A DNA stretch of 35,860 nucleotides from the NCBI GenBank assembly GCA_000226015.1, contig JH154532.1:66666-102525 (forward strand), written 5' to 3'. Positions 29,147 through 35,860 of this stretch are shown one piece after another. Position 1 is the first letter of the stretch. Each line of letters starts with the position of its first letter. The translations under genes were made by a program, and so were the position numbers. The notes under the pieces were generated by a model that did not search any database, was not told where the DNA came from, and saw only the letters and a list, made by a program, of their open reading frames with translations. The DNA is from Mnemiopsis leidyi. Its lineage: Eukaryota; Ctenophora; Tentaculata; Lobata; Bolinopsidae.

Positions 29147-29496
29147 TCAGTTCGCTAGCTTACTTCGGATACAGGCTCCCCGCCGCGCATGTGCACGTGC
29201 GTTACTCTCATCTTTGAACCTCTTTCTGCAAAACTGACACTCAAACGGCCTCAAATCAACGAAACTTGCGTTAGGTTGCAAATCGCATGTCTTAGCGTGT
29301 CTGTTCCTGTTTCCAGAATTCCTGAACTGATTAGCACAATGGGGGCATAGATAAATTCGGGGCATTTTCTTGTGCTTCTGTACGGTATTGCCGGTTAGTT
29401 GCACTTCAGGTGTCTGCAGTTGGCGAGGAAGTATAGGGCGTGGTCGGGTCATTGAGTCACAGCTGTATTTGAGAGAGTGGTGGCGAGGGGTATTGT
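29147..29496 (-). CDS. Candidate alternative 3'-terminal exon, two C2HC fingers
   Basis: Acceptor AATGTTTTTCAG precedes 29496; 115 residues. A 49-residue basic, proline-containing N-terminal part carries no finger. Finger 1 is C50-C53-H66-C70 (CPHCANQFRNSGNRNRHAKTC) and finger 2 C86-C89-H102-C108, both ending in Cys. The GNRNRHAK string is nearly identical in the next exon at 30.0 kb, so these are close duplicates, although the order of finger types differs from the CxIC family. Confidence 0.85.
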
Positions 29497-29859
29497 CTGA
29501 AAAACATTTCATGAAAGATCGATCGTCTAAACGATCAAACAACATAGGTCAATGCAGTGTGGCTGTGATTATCTAAATTTAGCGGCAGATACAACGTCAA
29601 AGATTTCAATTTATTAGGTTAAGTATAACCGTCCGTCAGAACGACGAGGCACTCCACTGATCAACTGACATATCTAATTTTCGATGACACTGTGTCTATA
29701 GGAAACTGGTTAACAAAGTAATTAAAAGATTTTCAACAAACATTTAAACAGCTCGATCAAACTCCACTCTTAATTGCAGTCATGCTATTGCTAATTTATA
29801 CAACTTTGCTAACTTCACAAAAAAGCTAATTCACTCCCTACTTATCGACCAGACACTTT

Positions 29860-30113
29860 CTAGACCCTTCCACCGTCGAAATAAAACGTTCGATCACCCA
29901 AAACTTTGTTGCTTCTCAACATTTTACAACTCCTCTTCACATGTCTGTCTCTATTGCTCCGATCGTTAAATTTCTGTCCACATAGGTCGCACGAGAAGGA
30001 AGGTTTGTAGCTGCACACGGACAGGTCGCAGATTTTAGCGTGTCTGTTCCGGTTGCCAGCGTTACTGAAACTCTTCTTGCAGAAGTAACAGGAGAAGGTT
30101 TTACCGGGGATCA
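29860..30113 (-). CDS. Candidate alternative 3'-terminal exon, two C2HC fingers
   Basis: Acceptor ACTTCTTTCAG precedes 30113; 83 residues. Finger 1 is C8-C11-H24-C28 (CYFCKKSFSNAGNRNRHAKIC) and finger 2 C41-C44-H57-C62 (CDLCGQKFNDRSNRDRHVKRSC). It lacks the long leader of its neighbour at 29.1-29.5 kb but has a 21-residue tail. Finger linkers are longer than usual (12 residues between fingers). Confidence 0.85.
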
Positions 30114-30402
30114 CTGAAAGAAGTGGTCTAACTTCACGTCTATACTCAGTAAATTTCGTAACGATGAGATTTTGGTGGCCTGAATTTATATGAAACTAAA
30201 ATCTGATATAGTATGAAAGTGTGAATACCTTATACTTTACAAATAAGCTTAGCTGAATTGCTAAATTAACCGAGTTATTAAAATTGTTGGATTATTTTCG
30301 ACTAATTTACGAACGCTAACTTTTGCGAACCAACAAAACAAAAGATTTAAAACAGCACCGGTAAAAAAAAATCGAAATTACCACTAAGCCACTAAGGACG
30401 AA
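30114..30402. other. Spacer with no recognised gene
   Basis: AT-rich; nothing recognised. Confidence 0.45.
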
Positions 30403-30530
30403 TTACAGAGGAAAATCAGGACGTTTGGTCTGCTGACGAACACACACTTTCTCGTGACGACGTCTCTGACTGTCGTCCCTAAATCCTCTGGTGCAGTGCC
30501 TACACTTGAACGGCATCAGATCTAGACCAT
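30403..30530 (-). CDS. Possible single-finger terminal exon or remnant
   Basis: A C2HC finger, FKCRHCTRGFRDDSQRRRHEKVC (C9-C12-H25-C29 in a 41-residue reading), ends 12 residues before a stop. It matches the second finger of the 29-32 kb exons, but no first finger lies before it. Two in-phase AG sites exist (ending at 30531 and 30522), both without a good pyrimidine tract; the stronger-looking CTAG at 30556 is out of phase. It is either a working one-finger exon or a unit whose first half was deleted. Confidence 0.5.
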
Positions 30531-30575
30531 CTACTCGGGGTTGTTGAGTACAGACCTAGATATATTGGTATTGCT

Positions 30576-30622
30576 AACCATGGTAACCGGGAGAACTTGA
30601 CAAGCGCAACCATGGTGACCAG
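30576..30622. promoter_or_regulatory. Pair of X-box-like motifs
   Basis: GCTAACCATGGTAACC and GCAACCATGGTGACC resemble palindromic RFX-type sites (RYYRCC...GGNAAC) and recur the CCATGG motifs seen at 8.7-8.9 and 34.1 kb. Binding is not shown. Confidence 0.35.
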
Positions 30623-30680
30623 ATTCAAGAAGGTACATTATACTCGTTCTAGTTTTGTGCAACTGTGCTGTTAAGAAATT

Positions 30681-30910
30681 TCACTTTGACGCCAGATTTC
30701 TACGAGTTCTATTGGAAACACACACATCCCGGGCACAGACCTTGGAATGTCGACGTTGGTTGCCGGTATTGCTGAAGGACCGAGGACAAAACTGGCAGTA
30801 GTACCGTATTACTTCGGGGTGCTGGGAGTCCATGTGATCCTGTAGATTACCGTTTGGGAAGAGCAGTCCACAAATCCTGCAGCTTTCGTAGGGATGTGTG
30901 GGGTGGGTAC
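30681..30910 (-). CDS. Candidate alternative 3'-terminal exon, C2H2 plus C2HC finger
   Basis: Acceptor GTCATCCTCCCAG precedes 30910; 75 residues. Finger 1 is C10-C13-H25-H30 (CRICGLLFPNGNLQDH) with the short 11-residue spacing; finger 2 is C38-C41-H54-C58 (CQFCPRSFSNTGNQRRHSKVC). The tail is basic and Ser/Thr-rich (SNRTRRNLASK). This CxIC then C2HC order is the layout closest to the insect lola ends. Confidence 0.86.
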
Positions 30911-31884
30911 CTGGGAGGATGACAGTAGTGTTGGAGGAGTATAGGAGGGACTTGGGTGTAGGATTGACCGTGTGTACGATTTGTGCGAGCACTAATGCTG
31001 AACTTTGGGCAGACGTCTCCCGCTTAGTTACTTAGATTCTGTATTACTTAGATTCAGTGCAACCAATTTTTATGCTAAATTTTGTTAATAAAAGATATAC
31101 TAGCTTTTACGAAACACAATACAAGAGTATAAAATATGACTTATAATCCCTTAATAACACCATGTATTTTGGACGAGTAAAGTTACGAATAACAACCAAA
31201 ATACAGCCCATATAAACATCAGATATGTTAATTAAACCAGATATAAGTTAAAGGATCCACAATAAAAGTTGAGTAAGTGAGTAACAGTATTACAAACAAA
31301 CATTGAAAACAAATGAATAATAAATATCGGGCAGAGTTAAATGATAACTTTAGAAAATAAATATGGAGTCCTGAAGTTTATTGTTTGCTTCAAAAGGTAA
31401 TCAGTGAAGAGAAACTAGATCTAGTGTACCTCTATTCTCGACCGTGTCACTACAATTTTCAGTCTGCGTCACTTCCATCACAGTGTTATGCTACGGTTTA
31501 GTCTCATCCATCAAATCGAGTGTATACATGGCTCACACGCATAGATCTAAATAAGAACTTCGAACTAGGGTATTAGTGACTATCCAGTGCAAAGAAAGCA
31601 CGTGTTTTCTTAGAGCACTTCATTTTATGAGCACTGAACAACCACCGCCGCCAGCACTATACTCCCTACGCCGCTAAATGCCAAGTCAGTGCAAAGAAAG
31701 CACGTACTTCATATACTCTCACTCCACCACCAGCTGCACTATACTACAACCGCCAGCACTATATGATCACCGCCTGCACTAGACACTATACTCACTACGC
31801 CGCCAAGCCACATATCTCCTGTTAAACTTATCACAAACAAATATATTTCAAGTTGAACCGAAGCACAACTTTACGATCCCAGAC
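30911..31884. other. Spacer with low-complexity repeats
   Basis: No gene seen in 30911-31600. At 31640-31850, CCGCCAGCACTATA-type and GCAAAGAAAGCACGT elements recur two or three times. Pieces such as CTACGCCGCCAAG resemble the coding end of the exon that stops at 31885. Confidence 0.6.
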
Positions 31885-32111
31885 TCAACCACCGCCAGCA
31901 CCACCATCGCCGCCACCGCCTAAACGCCGCCAAGCCATCAGTCTCTTACAATACTTCTTGACGTGTCTATTCCGGTTACTCTCGTCGTTGAAGCTCTGGT
32001 TGCAGTAGGCACAAGGATAAGGTTTCATGTTGAGGTGTTTGGACATGGTGTGTAGGAGGAATCTCTTGTTTGTCCTGAAACCTCTGTCGCACCGGGTACA
32101 GAAGAAGTTAT
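31885..32111 (-). CDS. Candidate alternative 3'-terminal exon, C2H2 plus C2HC finger with a glycine tail
   Basis: Acceptor CCCATCCCAG precedes 32111; 74 residues, no ATG before the fingers. Finger 1 is C4-C7-H20-H25 (CTRCDRGFRTNKRFLLH), finger 2 C33-C36-H49-C54 (CAYCNQSFNDESNRNRHVKKYC). The tail GGGGDGGAGGG is a glycine run coded by GGTGGC repeats and looks like expanded simple sequence. The fingers are intact and relate to the 30.0-kb exon (FND.SNR.RHVK). Confidence 0.82.
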
Positions 32112-32981
32112 CTGGGATGGGGGAGTTATAGAGAGGGGAAAGTTATCTCTGATAATCAGAGTAATGTTTGTGTGGAACTGTTTAAAGTTGAGAGCGAGTT
32201 TTATTATTGAGATTTGAGTGGGGAGAGTGAGGTGAGCGAGTTTTGTTGGTGTAGGAGTGGTGAGATAGTGTGAGATAAAGTGAAAGTGAGATAAGCAGAA
32301 GTGAGGTGAAGTTTAACAGTTATTCGGTGAGACTTAAAGGCGGTGTCCTGTGTTTTTTCGAGAATTCAGCTTATTTTAATTACAGTACTAGAGCACCAGT
32401 TGGCTAAAGAAATTTAGGTTTTTACTTTTAGATGAGGTCGGGCGGTTCAGTGATGTATTTTTAGGAAATTTCAATTGTTTAATAAATTATCCGAATTCTG
32501 CTATTGAAACTAATATTATTCCTATTTTTAATATTTGTTTGATCTTTATATCGCAGCTAATCTGTAAGTAAACTAAAAGATATCCAACTCTTTAAAACAA
32601 TGTTAAAATCATAGATGAATATTGAATAAAGTACAACAAAGCAATTGATAACGCTAATCGATATTCAAGATCACACTTCAGTCCGACCGGCCTTTAAAGA
32701 GATTTGAACTTTCGGACGTACTATCTTTCAAACATCTTAGCATACAAAACTCTCTGAAATATTATCAACACCCAGCACTCAGCCGCAATTAAACGCAACA
32801 ACAAAACGATTAAAGTTGACATGTTTATTTTTAAGCCCGATCTAACTTCATATTGATCCAACTTCATATTGTAAAATGTTGAAATATGACGTGTTATACC
32901 GTTCATAACTGATGCCTGAAAGTTATATTTCAGTATGAGCATGATAATATGGCGGGAATTATGACTCCCGCCTTCCCTAAT
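32112..32981. other. Spacer with no recognised gene
   Basis: GAGATAAGTGA-like repetition at 32205-32300; otherwise AT-rich with no coding feature. The minus-strand open frame at 32721-32942 has no domain. Confidence 0.5.
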
Positions 32982-33748
32982 TTACTCCGCTGGCCGTTGC
33001 CGCTTATTTCCTTTTTCAGATATGTCCTGACTGTACGTTACTACAGAACCCATGAGAATATGGTCCTCCTGCTCCTCTACTCTCCTCGCTCCTACTGCAG
33101 TGGACATAGCTCCTGATTTAGCCCCTACAACCACAGCCTCCTTTCCCAGCAATTCATACCTACTTCCCTGAGCTGCTGAAACTGGAAGTAAAGAATCAAT
33201 TCCTGACCAATTTGTCCCAACTCTCAGGATGTCAGCAGTCCTGTTTGTCCCAACTCTCATGACGTCGCCAGACCTGTTTGTTCCATGTTTCATGACGTCA
33301 GACCTGTTTGTTCCAACTCTCATGACGTCACTAGTCCTGTTTGTTCCAACTTTTATGACGTCACCAGACCTGTTCGTTCCTGCTCCCATGACGTTCCTCC
33401 AACGAAAATCAGACAGCCCTGTGTTATCCCCCACTTGCACTCTGACAACCCCAGTAGCCCCCTGGGGCTGGATCTTGTTGGGGGCGTACCCCCACATCGT
33501 ACCGTATATTGAGCCGTACTGAGTAGGAGTAAGGGGGGCTTCGTGATTGTGGGTCGGGAGAAACGAGATCAACTTCCCGTCCTTCAGGGTGACTCTTGCT
33601 TTGCAGCCGTTCCGGAAAGAGCAGCATAGCCAGTAGGAAACGTTGTGGTTACGTTTACTGTTAGCGGCAAACCGGTAACCCTGGAGAACAAGGATACTCT
33701 TGCCGGTTTTTCTGCCGGGGACGAACTGGAGTAACGCCTGTTCGGGAC
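32982..33748 (-). CDS. FLYWCH zinc-finger exon with an internal 11-residue repeat
   Basis: Acceptor TTCACCCCCAG precedes 33748; 254 residues, the longest after SIX. FLYWCH is at about residues 8-70: FVPGRKTG, GYRF, SYWLCCSFRNGC, ARVTL, then canonical HNH (PTHNHEAP). The middle (about 122-182) has six copies of GTNRSGDVMRV or close variants. The C-terminal part is charged (EEQEDH...KGNKRQRPAE) with a basic end that could direct nuclear entry. The FLYWCH start matches that at 24.8 kb; HxH ligands are better kept here. Each repeat unit also contains GACGTCATG in the DNA. Confidence 0.87.
33205..33395. repeat. Coding minisatellite of about 30-33 bp, six copies
   Basis: On the plus strand the units read CTGTTTGTTCCAACTCTCAT plus GACGTCA or variants; all copies keep the reading frame of the FLYWCH exon. 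One copy lacks a codon, giving NRSDVMK. Confidence 0.9.
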
Positions 33749-34138
33749 CTGGGGGTGAAGGGTGAAGGAGTGGTTTGAGAGTGGAGGTAGACTTTAAAAA
33801 TAGTGGGTTTGACTGATATTTGATGGTGAAGAGTGGTTATTGTGAATGAATGACTAGGCTTCATCAAGAGACATAGATAACTAAGGCTCTGATCTATCAT
33901 TAAATGTACCCCATTGTAAGTAAATATTGTTAGAAAGACACGTAACTAGCTTATTTGAAGTTACTTTAAAACTTTCATATCACCTCTGCATAAACAAATA
34001 AATATTTCCCAGCATACATAACGTTAACAGCACACATTACACACCAAAGCAAAGCAAATCTTATTTGCAGTTTTCTCGAAAGCTCTATTAAACAGTCAGA
34101 TTATCACAAACTCTTGCCAGCGTTGCCATGGTAATCTC
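33749..34138. other. Spacer with no recognised gene
   Basis: AT-rich. GTTGCCATGGTAAT at 34123-34136 is another X-box-like site, lying just past the stop of the next exon. Confidence 0.45.
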
Positions 34139-34353
34139 TCACTCGAGCAGCCGTCTCTGGAGTTTCATCATGCAGGTTTTCCTGTGTCGACATAAGTTGG
34201 CAGGCTGGTTGAAGGAGCTGGAACAGAAGGGACAGGTGTACGGTTTTAACCCCAGGTGGACCGCTTCTACGTGAACCTTGAGAGGGTGTTTGGAGTTGAA
34301 ACCTTTCTTGCAGTAGGGGCACGGGTACAGCTTTCCGGGGCGAGATAACGAGG
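34139..34353 (-). CDS. Candidate alternative 3'-terminal exon, C2H2 plus C2HC finger
   Basis: Acceptor CCCACATTTCAG precedes 34353; 70 residues. Finger 1 is C11-C14-H27-H32 (CPYCKKGFNSKHPLKVH), finger 2 C40-C43-H56-C60 with a three-residue last spacing (CPFCSSSFNQPANLCRHRKTC). The tail is MMKLQRRLLE. The longest open frame here is in another frame. Intact, and typical of the 29-35 kb group. Confidence 0.84.
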
Positions 34354-34916
34354 CTGAAATGTGGGATGTTTGTGTGAATGTGAGATGTGGGTTAGACTGA
34401 AATATGGGATGTTTGTGTAATGGTGAGACGTTGATTAGGACTTAGTAGCCGTGATTTGTGGGTCGGTGTGGTGTATTGAAAGTTTGAACCGGGCCATTTT
34501 GTATGTTAGACTTCTAATCATATCAGATAATTTTCAATGTTTAATTCAAAACTTGGCTAAAAGATATCGGGAAAATGTAAAGCAAAGAAAAATTACAAAT
34601 GATAGGGTAAAAAGAAAAATTGCCGCATGTCAGCCGGTAAACAGTGGGAGAAGTGAGAAAAAATTTTAGATAAGGACAACTACTGAAAAACTAGAATATC
34701 GTAGTTGCTAGGAGTTAATAAAATAACATAAATAACACAGATTCAAGTATTGGTCAGAAAGTAAACTAACAGTTTGACATACAGTTTTCCAGAGACCGAA
34801 CAAACATAATATTATGTCCATTTTTTTCATTGCCATGACTACCGCCACCGCGATAACAACTAAACAACCGTCGTCGCTTGACGACGGTCAGTAACCATGA
34901 CGTCACACTTCCCGTC
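34354..34916. other. Spacer with no recognised gene
   Basis: GGGATGTTTGTGT repeats twice at 34361-34415. The basic plus-strand open frame at 34451-34669 has no domain. Confidence 0.45.
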
Positions 34917-35116
34917 CTACTTCTGCTCGGAACACTCCTTCATATGTCGGCTCCTTCCGGCGGGATGCTTGAAAGTCCTGTCGCAGTGGAAACACTTGAA
35001 CATGCGCAGATTGAGGTGTACCGCGTTAATGTGAGTCTTCAGTGCGTACCTCCATACAAATTTCTTGTCGCACACGTAACAGACATGCAAGCGGGCTTGT
35101 TCAGGAGTCCGCTGTT
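34917..35116 (-). CDS. Candidate alternative 3'-terminal exon, C2H2 plus C2HC finger
   Basis: Acceptor CACACTTTCAG precedes 35116; 65 residues. Finger 1 is C12-C15-H28-H33 (CYVCDKKFVWRYALKTHINAVH), finger 2 C41-C44-H57-C61 (CFHCDRTFKHPAGRSRHMKEC). The HINAVHLNL link resembles the long-loop exons at 26.6-28.5 kb, but the loop has the usual 12 residues. It may represent the form before the loop grew. If transcription comes from beyond 35860, this is the first alternative end reached in the window. Confidence 0.85.
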
Positions 35117-35143
35117 CTGAAAGTGTGTGTTAAGGGAGAGTAG

Positions 35144-35250
35144 TGCACTGTTTGACTGGCATGGTTGACTGGTATGGTTGACTGTTTGACTGGCACAGTT
35201 GATTCGATTGGCTGGCATGGTAGACTGTTTGACAGGTAAAGTTGATTGAA
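35144..35250. repeat. TGACTGGCATGGT/TGACTGTT tandem repeat
   Basis: Short units such as GGTTGACTGTTTGACTGGCA recur with drift. It lies in the intron just upstream of the acceptor at 35117. Confidence 0.75.
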
Positions 35251-35655
35251 TTAGCTGCTTTGAATTCACGGTAGGGAACCAATTGTGCGGTTAAGTGCGT
35301 TAAAAATAAGTTGGTTAAAATTTAGCATTAACTTCACACTTAAGCATTACAAAGGCTTAAAAGTAGAAAAAATAGTCGAGATAAACATAAATAAACCCTT
35401 TAAAATGTCAAAAATAACGTCCGAATAGTAATATGTACACTGAGATCAAACCCTTCGATCTTCGTCTGCCTCTTACAAAATCTGATCACAATAACACATC
35501 CCTGAGAGCGTGAAGATCAAGAAAGATTATCATAATCGAGAAGCAATTTCTGCCCGTCCCAGGGCGGAGTTTGTACACTACAAGTCGTCGTGACCTAACA
35601 CCACCACTGCCCCTTCACTAGACTTTTTTCACCGTTTCAACACAAATGGGCGGGG

Positions 35656-35835
35656 GTGCGACCAGATTGAGCGATGGCAGACAAGCCTGCAACTTAGCGG
35701 TGCGACCAGATCGAGCGGTGGTGGACAAGCCTGCAACTTAGCGGTGCGACCAGATTGAGCGGTGGCGGACAAGCCTGCAACTTAGCGGTGCGACCAGATT
35801 GAGCGGTGGCGGACAAGCCTGCAACTAAGCCCTCC
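35656..35835. repeat. 44-bp minisatellite, about four copies
   Basis: GCGACCAGATTGAGCGGTGG begins copies at 35658, 35702, 35746 and 35790, exactly 44 bp apart. A further partial copy occurs at the window edge, so the array may continue. It is GC-rich compared with its surroundings. No gene is seen in 35251-35655. Confidence 0.95.
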
Positions 35836-35860
35836 AAGAAGCGGTGCGACCAGAATTAGC

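Noticed and set aside
1161-35116. One long gene whose finger exons are joined in series into a poly-finger protein
   Set aside because: Every segment ends in an in-frame stop with no clear donor before it, so serial joining is not possible as read.
1161-35116. A cluster of independent KRAB-type zinc-finger genes
   Set aside because: No start codons, KRAB, SCAN or long finger arrays; segments are too short and share one acceptor phase.
1-35860. CRISPR arrays, tRNA or rRNA genes, bacterial operons or viral genes
   Set aside because: Tandem repeats here have no unique spacers; no cloverleaf or ribosomal signature was recognised; the sequence is plainly animal.

Overview
This is animal nuclear DNA. 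It is AT-rich, carries spliceosomal 3' splice sites, microsatellites, short inverted-repeat elements and a mariner-like element, and encodes a SIX-class homeodomain. I cannot name the species. Nothing points to a vertebrate, and the design resembles the insect loci lola and mod(mdg4).

Layout: all convincing coding sequence is on the minus strand, as about 34 short open segments roughly 0.5-2 kb apart. Each begins directly after an intron-type AG acceptor, opens in the same phase (two bases, then the first full codon), encodes a compact DNA-binding module and ends at its own stop codon. Thirty-one are C2H2 or C2HC zinc-finger segments, two are FLYWCH segments (24598-24845 and 32982-33748) and one is a complete but divergent SIX domain plus homeodomain (23156-24072). 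No common 5' exon, promoter or N-terminal domain was seen. If splicing is in cis, the shared 5' exons lie beyond 35860. The simplest reading is a bank of mutually exclusive 3'-terminal exons that give one shared N-terminal half many different DNA-binding ends. In the insect counterparts the shared part is a BTB domain; here that is inference.

Regions: (a) 1-5.9 kb, mixed two- and three-finger exons plus two small WCxxC exons. (b) 5.9-22.3 kb, an expanded family with a CxIC first finger and an FGxxxNR second finger. Inside it a block (9.8, 15.7, 16.3, 17.2, 18.2 kb) has lost its first finger and gained extra C-terminal fingers. Many decayed copies lie between these exons. (c) 23.2-24.9 kb, the SIX and first FLYWCH exons. 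(d) 25.7-28.5 kb, divergent exons, three with an unusually long first finger. (e) 29.1-35.1 kb, older-looking exons mostly ending in C2HC fingers, with the second FLYWCH exon. Spacers hold tandem repeats, several of which start at an exon's stop codon. Two N runs (14169-14574 and 25028-25038) are assembly gaps.

The exons are not expected to act together in one protein. Each would give one isoform with its own DNA target, and the locus appears to evolve by exon duplication and loss.
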